Assembly (NCBI GenBank): GCA_963989245.1
Contig: OZ022353.1
Coordinates: forward strand, 24,550,524-24,614,523
Source: Nansenia antarctica
Lineage: Eukaryota; Chordata; Actinopteri; Argentiniformes; Microstomatidae
DNA length: 64,000 nucleotides
Reading direction: 5' to 3'
Below are positions 42,379 through 52,680 of the stretch, piece after piece. Positions within the stretch are counted from its first letter, which is position 1. Every line of letters begins with the position of its first letter. Under the pieces are notes generated by a model. It ran no database searches and was not told where the DNA came from. It worked only from the letters and a program-made list of their open reading frames with translations. The translations under genes were made by a program, and so were the position numbers.

Positions 42379-43338
42379 ATGGACCAAGCAGAGGTAGATC
42401 AGATTCGCACGGTGCTGAATACCCAGGGGGCTATGGTAGCCCGGCAGGAGCGGAACCAGCTGGTGATGTTTGCCGAGATCGAAAAGCTGACCATCGCCGT
42501 GACTAGCCTGGTGGCCGCTCAGGCCAACCCCACTCCAGCAGCAGCAGCAGCAGCAGCTATGCCTCCTCTACCTCCGGTGACCACTCGGGAACCCCGACTA
42601 CCTCCTCCCGAACGCTATGATGGACGTCCAGAGGGCTGCAGAGAGTTCCTGACTCAGTGTTCATTGATCTTCAGCCTGCAGCCCCTGTCCTTCCCCACCG
42701 AGCAGTCCCGAGTGGCCTACATCATCACCCTGTTGACGGGCCGTGCCCTTTCCTGGGCCACGGCCGAGTGGGAGAGTCAGTCGCCGGCGTGCTCTGACGC
42801 TACAGCATTCACCCGGGAGTTACGCAAAATATTCGACACCTCCCGGGTGATATCGGGGCACGAAGCCGGTCGGCGGCTCACGGCGTGTCGACAGGGGGAT
42901 CGCTCGGTAGCGGATTATTCCATCGAGTTCCGCACTCTAGCTAGGGAGGCGGGGTGGGCGGAGAATGCCCTGGTCGTACTCTATGCCCAGGGGCTCTCGG
43001 AGGCGATGAAAGACCAACTTGCCCTCCGGGACCTCCCAGAGCGGCTAGACGGCGTAGTGGAGCTCTCGGTGCGTGTGGACAATCGGCGCCGAGAGCGATC
43101 ACGTGAGAGGGGCTCGTCGAGGGGCGTTCCGTTCCAACCTCCTCCTGCTAGGGCGGCGACTCGGCGGTTCCCGGAGGAGACCACGGAGGAGGAGGAGGCC
43201 ATGCAGCTGGGCGCAACACACCTCTCCAGCACAGAGAGGCGGCGTCGGCTGGACGAGCGGTGCTGCTTCCGATGCGGTCGCAAGGGTCACCGCTACAGTG
43301 CCTGTCCAGGGACCTCGGGAAACGGGGCAGCCCGCTAG
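42379..43338 (+). CDS. gag: Gypsy-2 Gag
   Basis: 319 residues from the ATG 5 bp after the primer site. It has an N-terminal helical region, a poly-Ala stretch, and a capsid-type region (REPRLPPPERYDGRPEGCRE, VADYSIEFRTLAREAGW). An Arg-rich linker and a CCHC knuckle (CFRCGRKGHRYSAC) follow. The frame is intact to TAG 43336-43338. The layout matches Gypsy-1 Gag block for block. The upstream in-frame extension to 42289 lies inside the LTR and is not expected to be translated. Confidence 0.94.
   Translation: MDQAEVDQIRTVLNTQGAMVARQERNQLVMFAEIEKLTIAVTSLVAAQANPTPAAAAAAAMPPLPPVTTREPRLPPPERYDGRPEGCREFLTQCSLIFSLQPLSFPTEQSRVAYIITLLTGRALSWATAEWESQSPACSDATAFTRELRKIFDTSRVISGHEAGRRLTACRQGDRSVADYSIEFRTLAREAGWAENALVVLYAQGLSEAMKDQLALRDLPERLDGVVELSVRVDNRRRERSRERGSSRGVPFQPPPARAATRRFPEETTEEEEAMQLGATHLSSTERRRRLDERCCFRCGRKGHRYSACPGTSGNGAAR
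43317..43323 (+). promoter_or_regulatory. Gypsy-2 candidate -1 frameshift heptamer
   Basis: GGGAAAC is in gag phase (G GGA AAC), 5 codons before the gag stop, and fits the X XXY YYZ rule exactly. The -1 frame stays open from here beyond 43470. Confidence 0.65.
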
Positions 43339-45877
43339 TATCGGGAGGGGTATTAGCGGGTAGGGACATACCCTCGGGTTTCAATGACCCACAAACTTTT
43401 TTTTTGTTAAGGTGCGGTGGGGACACTGTACCCAGCGAGTTCGGGCTCTGGTGGACTCAGGGGCAGCGGGGAATTTAATGCACGAAGGCCTGGCCTGGGG
43501 GTGGGGGGTTCCTTTGGAAGAATTGAAAGAACCCGTTCCTGTTCGAGCCCTAGACGGCCGGCCATTGGGGTCGGGGATCATTACCCAGCGCACTATGCCT
43601 GTACATATCCAGGTGGGAGGGGGTCGTTGGGAACTCATACAATTTTTTATTGTGGCCTATCCTGATTGCCCTATTGTGTTAGGTCACCCCTGGTTAGCTT
43701 CTCTCAAACCCTGACTTGACTGGTCCACAGGTCGACTCTCCCTCGAAGCAGGCTCCGTCACGGTGCGTACTGAGTCTCCGCCCACGACTCTCGCATCCCC
43801 CTTGCAGCCCCAGTTCTCGCCTCTCCCCCTTTCCACCCCTCTTCCTAATTCCCCTGGCCCTGCTTCCCTTTCCAGCCCCGACCTGACAGGTGTGCCTCAG
43901 ATATATTGGGACCTGGGGGAAGTGTTCAGTAAATCTCGGGCCGAGAAATTACCCCCCCATAGACCCTATGACTGTGCCATCGATCTGCTGCCGGGTACTG
44001 TGCCGCCGCGGGGACGCCTGTTTTCCCTCTCCCGCCCGGAGAATCTCTCCATGAATAAATACATAGAGGAAGCACTGGCCGCGGGTCATATCCGTCCTTC
44101 CACCTCGCCCGCTGGCGCAGGCTTCTTCTTTGTGGCAAAGAAAGACGGGGGACAGCGTCCCTGCATCGATTACCGCGGACTAAATGACATTTCCATCAAA
44201 AATCGCTATCCCCTGCCCCTCATGGATACCGCCTTTGAGTCACTGCAAGGAGCGAGGGTGTTTACCAAATTGGATTTACGCAATGCATACAACCTGGTGA
44301 GGATGAGGGAGGGGGACGAGTGGAAGACGGCTTTTAACACGCCTAACGGACATTATGAGTATTTAGTCATGCCCTTTGGTCTCGCTAATGCACCCGCAGT
44401 ATTTCAAGCACTAGTCAACGACGTACTGGGGGATTTGATTGGTCATTCGGTTTTTGTGTACCTTGACGATATCCTTATTTTTTCCAAAGACATTACTCAA
44501 CATCAACATCATGTCCGTCAAGTCCTCCAGCGCCTCCTCCACCACCAGTTATTTGTCAAGGCAGAGAAATGTGTCTTTCACGCCGACACAGTGTCATTCC
44601 TGGGGTTCATTATAACACGGGGGGATTTAAGCATGGACCCTGCCAAGGTTAGTGCGGTGTTAGACTGGCCCCGCCCCTCCTCTTTGAAACAGTTACAGCG
44701 GTTCCTAGGGTTTGCTAATTTTTATAGACGTTTTATCCGCAATTTTAGTGCCCTATCTGCCCCTTTAACTGCCCTCACCAGGTCTACCCTCCGTACGTTC
44801 GCCTGGTCCTCGGAGGCGGAGGCCGCCTTCGTGGACCTCAAGCAACGGTTCACCTCTGCTCCGGTCCTAGCCCATCCGGACTCGGAAGTACCATTCCTGG
44901 TGGAGGTGGACGCCTCAGATCTCGGCGTTCGCGACCAGCCTCGGCGCCTCCGTCAGCCTGTCCTCCGGTTTCCATCCACAGTCCAATGGGCAGACGGAGC
45001 GCGTCAACCAGGACCTGGAAGGCGTGCTGAGGTGCTACGTCTCCGGCAATCCGGCGACGTGGAGTCGGCGACTGGTGTGGGCGGAATACGCCCACAACAC
45101 CCTCCTCTGCTCATCCACTGGCCTATCCCCATTTCAGTGCCAATATGGCTATCAACCCCCCCTATTCCCTGAGCAGGAGGAGGAGGCGGAGGTGCCCTCC
45201 GTCCAAGCCCACGTCGGTCGCTGTCGCCGGACCTGGAGGCGGGTGAGGGCGGCGCTTCAGCGGGCGTCGGTTCGGTCCCAGCTTCAGGCCAACCGCAGGC
45301 GTCGCCCGGCCCCGATCTTTCGCCCGGGGCAGAAGGTGTGGCTCTGGACCCGGGACCTTCCCCTCCGGGTCGAGTCCAGGAAGCTAGCGCCCCGTTTCGT
45401 GGGTCCGTTCAAGGTGGTGCGGCGGGTGAACCCGGTGGCGTATAGACCAGGGTTTCCGTTAACCGGTAATTACCGGTCTTTGTCCGGTAAAATTTGTTGA
45501 AGTCCGACAAATTGAAAACTCGTCGGACATAATGTCCGGTGAAAATAATTCCCTCTAAGCACAATTTGAATACAATTCGCTAAAGTTCACATTCTGATTC
45601 CTTCTATTTTAAAAAAGACGAATATATAGGGTATGTATTTCTTTTATTATGATATGATTTGACACCGGCATGATGATGACTCCTAATGTGTAGGCTGGCC
45701 TATGCGAAACAGCGGTAATAGTCAGGTGCCACATGGGATTGATGCCAGATGGGATTACAGCCTAACCAGTCTATTACCGCTAAACCCAGTAGCCCATTCG
45801 GCGGTAACCCAGCCCATCTGGCAACCATAATAATACACAAACGTTGCAGCTCAAAGTGCACCATAGCGAGCGATTAA

Positions 45878-45984
45878 ATGAATGTAAACATGGCAAAACA
45901 AAGTAAGCTTAGCAATTACTTCATGAAACCAAGCAACAATGAGTCTGAGGAGAAGTCTGGCTCTGAAGAGATGGAGGCGGCTGA
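45878..45984 (+). pseudogene. hAT transposase N-terminal stub
   Basis: The frame begins MNVNMAKQSKLSNYFMKPSN and continues with an acidic Ser/Glu-rich stretch. MAKQSKLSNYF is a typical start for hAT transposases that have a short basic/Ser-rich N-terminus. It then runs into the captured segment in a different frame, so no transposase can be made. Confidence 0.6.
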
Positions 45985-46204
45985 CGCCGTCGTGGTGAGC
46001 ACCGGTTGCGCGAACAATTGCAGGCCCTCCGCCGGGAGTTCCTCCGGGACAACGCGTGCGTGTCCGACGCCCGGCTGGAGGAGCTGCTGGCTCGGGCGCT
46101 GGAGGCCAGTAACTACGGCGTGTCCGTGCTGGGGAACTCCAGCGAACCCAACTGGGATTTCATCTCCTCCCTGTTTTTCACCAGCACCGTGCTGACCACC
46201 ACGG
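45985..46204 (+). pseudogene. Captured exon of a TWIK-type K2P potassium channel
   Basis: One open frame reads LREQLQALRREFLRDNACVS, then EASNYGVSVLGNSSEPNWDF and ISSLFFTSTVLTTTG. This is the extracellular cap and first pore helix of TWIK-group (KCNK1/6/7) two-pore channels, including the conserved N-glycosylation Asn-Ser-Ser. It ends at a gtgagt donor exactly where the first coding exon of these genes ends, just before the GYG filter. The first membrane helix and start codon are absent. The frame has no stops. Assignment to KCNK1 rather than KCNK6/7 is uncertain. Confidence 0.85.
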
Positions 46205-46205
46205 G

Positions 46206-46213
46206 TGAGTGCG

Positions 46214-46278
<65 letters not shown>

Positions 46279-46302
46279 CTGTGTGTGCGTGTGTGTGTGT
46301 GA
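46206..46302. repeat. (GT)n tract in captured intron
   Basis: GT/GC-rich simple repeat directly after the splice donor, probably carried along from the source gene's intron. Confidence 0.95.
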
Positions 46303-47204
46303 GACAGCGAGTGAGAGAGAGAGAAAAAACCCAATTAAAATGTCATCGTATCCCAGCCTGCCTATCAATTGTTTCTCAATAAACAGTTATGTTCTCCTCA
46401 TTGTCATACTCCCGAGTCCGATTAAGTATGATTTGACAGGCAGCTAAACGAAATGCCTTCCCAACCAGCGATACCTGGTTATAGAAATGACGTTGTTTTA
46501 TTGATTAAAAAAGGGTAAAACTGGAAAGAGAAAATAGAAAACTCACATTAATCCCAAACAATTTAACAAACTTCAGTTAACGTAATGTGGAGTCCGTTCA
46601 TTGATCGATGCTGTCTGTTCAGTTCCCAGTGAGGCGCCCGTTCAGCGCTGGACATAATGGCATAGCGCGCATGCGAATCATGTTATATTATTATATATTA
46701 TATAGCTTGCATCTAATCGTATCGGATGAGAAATAGACATTAAATGGCATATATAGGCCGCTACGCAACAGTAATCACCGCGACAAACAGCTATATTATA
46801 TTTTAATATGATGACCGGAATATCTCACGTTTGTCCGGTAAATCGAAATCTTCCCGGACACGATGTCCGGCGGCAATTTTTTCTAACGGAAACCCTGGTA
46901 TAGACTACTACTTCCACCTTCTATGCGGGTTCACCCGACCTTTCATGTGTCCCTACTGAAACCCTTCGTCACTTGCCCCATGTCCCCACCACCCCCCCCT
47001 GTTCCCCCGCCACGCATCATTGATGGACAGACTGTTTATACGGTACGGAGGATTATGGATTGCCGTCGGAGGGGTAGGGGCTTACAGTTTTTGGTGGATT
47101 GGGAGCAGTATGGGCCGGAGGAACGGTCCTGGGTGCCTCAGAGGGACATATTGGACCCGAAACTAATCACAGACTTCCGCCAACTACATCCTGAGGCACC
47201 CAGG

Positions 47205-47733
47205 TGAACGGCAAGGTTTGGGGAAGCGATCTTATTGTGGAGCGACCCTTTGGCGCCCTCTGGTGTTTTATGTATGCATTTTGGTCTGTCCTAATTACTG
47301 ATTTGTACCTGGTGTGTTTTGTTTGGCTGTGGCTATTTATATCCCTCTGTTTCCCCTCTGGTTGTCGGTTGTTCACTATATGTTGCGTTCATTATGTGTA
47401 TAGGGTCTTCGTAGCCTTATCGTTCCTCGCCGGTTTAGGATATAAGTATCGTTGACTGTTGTAAGTACATTGCTCTGCCTTGTTCCATTGACGGCATTTT
47501 TGTGGGAGACTAAAGCCACCTCCCCTTTTGTTTTGTTGTTTTGTTCCTATTATTATTTAAACGTTTATCGGAGACTTGATTTCTCCTCTTTTGTTTATTC
47601 GCTTACTGTGCGGTTATTATTTGTTCCCGTTTACTCAAAATAAAGAGTACCTTTATTATTGAATTATACTCCAGCTTCCGTCTACTCTGTTCTACTCTGC
47701 GCCTGGGTCCAAACACATTACCCCATCGTAACA
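47205..47733 (+). repeat. Gypsy-2 3' LTR
   Basis: Starts with TGAACGG; the first three bases are also the pol stop codon. It ends in gtaaca, followed by the target duplication GGGAAG. Confidence 0.88.
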
Positions 47734-47739
47734 GGGAAG

Positions 47740-48290
47740 GCTGTGCTTGACGATTCCATTGGACTGACGCCGGGCAGAGGAACAGGGACTGTTCCTTAGT
47801 CTAATGCAGCGGTTCCCAACCTTTTGCTGTCATGCACAAATCAGCTTGTAACGTTAGACACACAGCACATCGGCATAATAACGTTTTGTTATTGTTGTGC
47901 TTGTTATAAAGAAAAGGTCTATAATGCATTTAAATGAATGATACAACCCATTAATAATATTACCTAATAACAACTGCTCGGATTAGATTGCGGGTGGAAA
48001 TAGGTCAAAATGCGCATCATGTACAAGTCAGACGAACGTTTGATAGATAACTTTACATATGTGTACCATCATCCGCTGTCAAACGCCACAGGTAATAATT
48101 GATTTATGATTGTACATCTCTGAAATGCTCGACTGTCATGCAGCGTTGCGTTACTGTAACGTTAGACACAGCACCGACATAAAAGCGATATTTTGGTTAT
48201 GCTTGTTATAAATAAAAGGTCTATAATGCATTGTAATGACATTGAACTAAGATAATACGATGGTTATCATAATTTTTCAAGTCTTTAATT
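47740..48290. repeat. Dispersed repeat, partly duplicated
   Basis: The stretch ending taaaaggtctataatgcat occurs twice (about 47910-47930 and 48210-48230), each after a cgttagacac block. Blocks here also recur at 41500-41800 (taataacaactgctcggatt, atcatccgctgtcaaac). The start gcagcggttcccaacc at 47807 resembles a hAT terminus. It looks like a decayed DNA element; no gene. Confidence 0.5.
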
Positions 48291-48399
48291 ACAAGTAATT
48301 CCAGAAAAAGTAAATGACATTTCAGGCTCGCTTCCGTATTACGAGAGCGAAAAGAACATTTCTGTAGATGTTTCGCAATGCATGCCGGAAGGGAGACTC

Positions 48400-48595
48400 A
48401 TGGCTCCGAATCGAACGAGGGTCAAGATTTTCTCCGAACGGAGCCATGGAAAACCCTAACCCTAACCCTAACCCTAAATGATTAATGAATTTGGACGCCA
48501 CTACGGCTACACGTGAACGCGCAAAACGGAGTGGAGGGGTGAAAACGGAGCCGGAGTGGTGAATTGGGATTCACCCTTAGTCTACCCCAGGGTAG
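48400..48595. mobile_element. MITE-like remnant with telomeric repeats
   Basis: Contains an inverted repeat (atggctccg ... cggagccat) at 48400-48447, four CCCTAA units at about 48453-48478, and the end gaattgggattcacccttag, which matches the inverted start of 12594-12740. Confidence 0.5.
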
Positions 48596-48952
48596 ACAGA
48601 ACGCACAGGCCGACAACCGCTAACCCTTGGAATATTAGCTGTCCTCAATACAGGCAAGCATTCCCAACTCGGCCAAATCCACCATAGGCAGGACCAGAGG
48701 AAAAGGCAAGTACAGGGGATATTATTTTTGTCACTGATAGGAAGGGAGTCCCAGAGGAGTTCAAGCAGGGGAGGTACACGCTAAGTGCTAAAAAGACTAT
48801 CATACATGTTTTAAAACCACACATTAGATCAAATATAAATAAACCTAAAAAGTCAGCTGTCATACATATAAAATATAAATAAATAAATAAAGGCGTGTTT
48901 CCCCACTCCCCGGGCCCTCCATCTCAACACACCATCTACTTTTTTTTGGCTC

Positions 48953-49735
48953 TTATTCTATTTGGTTGAGACCACTGGGAAAAAGTGTCTGTAATTTTTT
49001 GATCCAGTGTCTCTCCCGAGCCAGGCTCTGTCCCCTGGACCACCCCACCCCAGATTCTAATCCCATCATTAAAAGGTTAATACTTTTGTATAATCTAAAA
49101 TGTTCATAGAGAACGGTATTTTTATCTGTTTTATTGATGCAATAAAGATGTTGCTTCAAACGGTGTAACAGGCTGTTCTTGGTTTGACCAATATACAGCC
49201 TGTTACATGTTTTACATTCGATCCCATATACCACGTTTGACGATCCAGACCCAAAGGTCTGCCAGACAGGGACGCCCAACTTGGTATATTTATTCTCCAT
49301 GAATTTAATCGTTGTAAAATGGCTGTCGTACTGGTTCCTGGGATCACCACCCAAAGAGGCATGCACCAGGTAGTCCCTTAAAGTTTTGTTCCGCCAGAAT
49401 GTTGCTATTATTTGGAAGTCGCCCAATGGTTCCAACTAACCCTGTACTCTTTTAAAATTAGCCTTGATCCTGGAATTTAAAATCACGCTGTGTCAGTTTT
49501 AATGGCCCAGAGGAATGTTCTACCATACCCTCTGGGTCTGAGGAATGTTCTACCATACCCTCTGGGTCTGAGGAATGTTCTACCATACCCTCTGTGTCTG
49601 AGCGCAGAAGAGGAAGAGGGTCCTAGTGGCTGACTCCACATCCTCCGCTGGTGTACAGATCCTATGGAACCTCATTAATTGTGATTTCACGATACCCCTA
49701 TATGTGACGCGGTCTGATGAACTTGCGAACAACAT
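48953..49735 (-). pseudogene. Penelope thumb and GIY-YIG endonuclease
   Basis: From 49735 the minus strand encodes YRGIVKSQLMRFHRICTPAE. A 30-bp block (tctgaggaatgttctaccat onward) is then tripled at about 49506-49597 and breaks the frame. The ORF 49435-48953 is open and holds the nuclease: VVYGIECKTCNRLYIGQTKN (the GIY...YIG pair as VYG and YIG), a catalytic Arg in HRLKQH, and a Glu in ARERHWIKKL. It ends LFPSGLNQIE and stop, as in intact elements. Confidence 0.88.
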
Positions 49736-50149
49736 GCTCACTCGAAGGGGTCAAAAAGTGAAAGTGTGAAATCTAGTTAGTTTTAGTTTTCAACACCAAC
49801 TTGAAGTTTTAAAGTACCCACTCGATATAATAAACAACACTTTAATGATCACTAAATACTTATAATTTGTGTATTGGATTCACTATTCTTGTTTGCCGGA
49901 GGCTACCGGTGAGGGAGACTTGACTTGTAAACATACTTTTGTTTTAGGTTGTGTTCAAATTTCAGTTCAAGAACTGTGTTCATCTTGTTATGTGTAGTTA
50001 TGTGTTTTTAGCATGTTCATGTTGACGTTCATGATGTTCATGTTGAGAGCATGTTCTCTCAGCATGTTGTGATGTTATTAAAATACAGTTTAGACCTTCG
50101 TCGCGATGTATTTTGTTAGCCGCTAGCTGTTAGCAGCGTTGTTAAGCCT

Positions 50150-50385
50150 CATTATGTAATAACTGCACATTATGTAATAAAATCCCAAAATGTAATAAAA
50201 AGTCACTTTCAATATGTAATAACACCGCATTATGTAATAACCTGCACATTATGTAATAAATCGCCAAAATGTAATAACGTTTGCCTTATTATGTAATAAA
50301 TGTATTACATATTGTGCAGGTTATTACAAAATGCGGCGGTTGCACTTTTTTGTAACACAATTGAAAAAATGGAAATGTAATAAAT
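50150..50385. repeat. TATGTAATAA-rich repeat region
   Basis: About nine irregularly spaced copies of (t)atgtaataa, some inverted (ttattacat), with no strict period. Confidence 0.85.
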
Positions 50386-50449
50386 ATATTTGACCATGAA
50401 AAGCATTTTAATTCTCCAACATAAAACAAATCCAGAATTGCATGTTGCG

Positions 50450-50705
50450 TTGAAACCAAATAGTATTTCTATTGACCACTTATATGCTGATTTGGTTGCT
50501 TTCTTCTCAAGTTAGGAAGCCCCCAATGGCAATTTGCTTGTTTAGGAGACATTCTGAAGACCTGATAACTCATTCCTTCAGGGGATCATATTATTGTTAG
50601 GGTTAGGGTTAAACAAGCAAATTGCCATTGGGGGCTTCATAACTTGAGAAGAAAGCAACCAAATCAGCATATAAGTGGTCGATAGAAATACTATTTAGTT
50701 TCAGT
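50450..50705. repeat. About 95-bp inverted repeat (foldback)
   Basis: The left arm at 50456-50548 (ccacttatatgctgatttgg through ccccaatggcaatttgcttg) is repeated inverted at 50611-50700 with few mismatches, around a spacer of about 60 bp. Two TTAGGG-like units abut the right arm. Confidence 0.9.
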
Positions 50706-50759
50706 ACCATCTGTAGTTTAAGCACATGTAAAAAACTAAAAAAATACTTTGCCTTCTGT

Positions 50760-50870
50760 TTGCACATTTCACCAGACCGCGTCACATTTGTGTTTCGGGT
50801 GGATCTATATAACAGTGTGTGAGTGTCGGTCGGCTTAAAATACACCCTTATCCCCAGGCTCTCCCCCATC
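50760..50870 (-). pseudogene. Penelope RT fragment
   Basis: GIRVYFKPTDTHTLLYRSTR is the RT region downstream of the catalytic box in Penelope-like elements. It is isolated between the piggyBac and the inverted-repeat insertion. Confidence 0.75.
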
Positions 50871-51485
50871 CTCTTTCCCCATAATAAAAACCTCTGTGTC
50901 TAAAAACAAGCATTTTTGTGAAAAACTGTTTATTTTCACCCCCTAGACACGTTTGACCCATTTGACATCTTAAAACTTTGTACACATAATGAATCTCCTT
51001 GTAGGAGCCATTTAGTCCTACATGTTAATTTTCTAATATTAATTATGAACAGGATCAGTAGTAATGGATACTGCTGATGGTGATATATTTATTTTGAGAA
51101 AATAAAAGAATGTGTTTATTGTTATACATGCATCACTCTGCCTTTTTTGAAGAAGAAGCCTCCACTCCTCATGAGGAACAAATCATTCCCAATATTTGTC
51201 CTTAGTGTGGTACAGTGTGGTACAGCTAGTGTATAAAGGGACATTACAGGCTTTACAATGGAACCATGTCTTTTACGTTTTCCCTTTTTTATACAAACCC
51301 TGCAACCCCTGGTTGGGTTCTGCTTTTTGGGAGTTGGGGGGATTTTTACAAGTGTATGGGCTCCCATATTCCCATCCAGCCTTCCCCGAGGGTCCTGGTT
51401 TGGTGCTCTAAAGTAATGAGGCCAGGGGTTCCCTCTTGCTTCCTCAGCACCAGTTTCCTCACCACCTGTCTGTCTGTCTGTCTGT

Positions 51486-52310
51486 CTACCTCAGCACCTG
51501 CCTCGCCTGTGTCTGTCTCAGCACCTGCCTCACCTGTGTCTGCCTCAGCACCTGCCTCGCCTGTGTCTGTCTCAGCACCTGCCTCACCTGTGTCTGCCTC
51601 AGCACCTGCCTCGCCTGTGTCTGCCTCAGCACCTGCCTCACCTGTGTCTGCCTCAGCACCTGCCTCACCTGTGTCTGCCTCAGCACCTGCCTCACCTGTG
51701 TTTGTCTCAGCACCTGCCTCACCTGTGTCTGTCTCAGCACCTGCCTCACCTGTGTCTGCCTCAGCACCTGCCTCACCTGTGTCTGTCTCAGCACCTGCCT
51801 CACCTGTGTCTGTCTCAGCACCTGCCTCGCCTGTGTCTACCTCAGCACCTGCCTCGCCTGTGTCTGCCTCAGCACCTGCCTCACCTGTGTCTGTCTCAGC
51901 ACCTGCCTCACCTGTGTCTGTCTCAGCACCTGCCTCACCTGTGTCTGTCTCAGCACCTGCCTCACCTGTGTCTGCCTCAGCACCTGCCTCACTTGTGTCT
52001 GTCTCAGCACCTGCCTCACCTGTGTCTGCCTCAGCACCTGCCTCGCCTGTGTCTGTCTCAGCACCTGCCTCACCTGTGTCTGCCTCAGCACCTGCCTCAC
52101 CTGTGTCTGTCTCAGCACCTGCCTCGCCTGTGTCTGCCTCAGCACCTGCCTCACCTGTGTCTGCCTCAGCACCTGCCTCACCTGTGTCTGTCTCAGCACC
52201 TGCCTCACCTGTGTCTGTCTCAGCACCTGCCTCACCTGTGTCTGTCTCAGCACCTGCCTCACCTGTGTCTGCCTCAGCACCTGCCTCACCTGTGTCTGCC
52301 TCAGCACTTG
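51486..52310. repeat. 27-bp VNTR inside the piggyBac gene, about 30 copies
   Basis: The unit CAGCACCTGCCTCACCTGTG + TCTGCCT is repeated about 30 times with C/T and A/G variants. Because 27 is divisible by three, frames on both strands stay open. The plus-strand Ser/Ala/Pro and Cys/Leu/Thr ORFs are artefacts. In the piggyBac sense it falls between the last catalytic block and the Cys-rich tail. Confidence 0.97.
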
Positions 52311-52559
52311 GCTATTGCCAAGGCCCTTTGCTGGCCCATGACCTCACAACCCTTTCAATGAAGGAGTGAAAAGTGTTACATCTGCCCTGTGGGTTTCTAG
52401 CTTTGTAGATGACAAAAGCGTTGAAGAAACTGATCTCAAAGAGATATGTTATAATCTGTGTCTTCCTGACAAACGGGCAGTACACAATGTTCCGGTCTAG
52501 TTTGTCAACTCCATTCATGTTCTTATTGGACTCAACAATGCAGGCTGGCTTTCATTTTC

Positions 52560-52680
52560 ATTTTCCATTTTTTTTTTTTATTCAGGGACAACACACATTA
52601 ATCAACATTAATCAATGTAAATGTGTCAGGGTTAGCTATAAGGGCTAAATTGCACCTGCAGTCCCTGAGCAGGAGCATAC
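52560..52680 (-). repeat. LINE 3' end with poly-A
   Basis: On the minus strand, gggactgcaggtgcaattta leads to gttgtccctgaataaaaaaa and a poly-A end (52568-52580 in plus as poly-T). It is a short 5'-truncated LINE tail inserted in the piggyBac. Confidence 0.65.

Larger units (their letters stand above)
45448..46897 (+). mobile_element. Pack-type hAT carrying a K2P channel exon
   Basis: TIRs CAGGGTTTCCGTTAACCGG and CCGG...TAACGGAAACCCTG, with a perfect 8-bp target duplication GTATAGAC (45440-45447, 46898-46905), define a 1,450-bp hAT. Several tgtccggtaaa-type subterminal repeats sit at both ends. It keeps the start of its own transposase (from 45878), but the interior is replaced by a host-gene segment at about 45985-46204 and a (GT)n tract. 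Confidence 0.95.
43324..47207 (+). pseudogene. pol: Gypsy-2 Pol, multiply broken
   Basis: The -1 frame leads toward protease, but a nine-T run (43397-43405) leaves the active-site block ALVDSGAAGNLM in another frame. A TGA at 43712-43714 interrupts it. RT is well preserved (CIDYRGLNDISIKNRYPLPL; YLDDIL at about 44457). Near 44930 RNase H (VEVDASDLGV) is joined by deletion, out of frame, to the late integrase core (SGFHPQSNGQTERVNQDLE). The integrase tail is cut by the hAT at 45448-46897; that hAT plus one target duplication is 1,458 bp, so the frame resumes. A chromodomain (LQFLVDWEQYGPEERSW) ends at 47207. Confidence 0.93.
41842..47733 (+). mobile_element. Gypsy-2: chromodomain Ty3/Gypsy, deleted and interrupted
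   Basis: LTRs at 41842-42363 and 47205-47733 are flanked by GGGAAG (41836-41841, 47734-47739), a 5-6 bp target duplication. Gag is intact. Pol has a homopolymer indel, one in-frame TGA, a deletion from RNase H into integrase, and a 1.45-kb hAT insertion. The chromodomain and self-complementary primer site make it a second member of the sushi/Tf1-like group, clearly diverged from Gypsy-1. Confidence 0.93.
49713..50785. mobile_element. Inverted-repeat insertion in the Penelope element
   Basis: About 30 bp of inverted similarity at the two ends (TGACGCGGTCTGATGAACTT versus the inverted copy TGACGCGGTCTGGTGAAATG) bound about 1.07 kb. Inside are a TGTAATAA-rich region (50150-50385) and a foldback pair at about 50450-50545 / 50605-50705. 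It carries no recognised gene. No clear target duplication was seen, and part of the right arm overlaps residual Penelope coding sequence, so the boundaries are approximate. Confidence 0.5.

Noticed and set aside
42981..43426. Arg-rich ORFs overlapping Gypsy-2 gag
   Set aside because: Shadow frames over the Arg-rich gag linker; the frame relevant to pol is discussed under the heptamer.
46006..46302. 98-aa channel-like ORF as a real gene
   Set aside because: The channel part is genuine but lacks a start and the first membrane helix, and the tail is a translated (GT)n intron.
51266..52369. Mucin-like Ser/Ala/Pro ORF and overlapping Cys/Leu/Thr ORFs
   Set aside because: Produced by the 27-bp VNTR, which is open on both strands. 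The underlying gene is a piggyBac on the minus strand.
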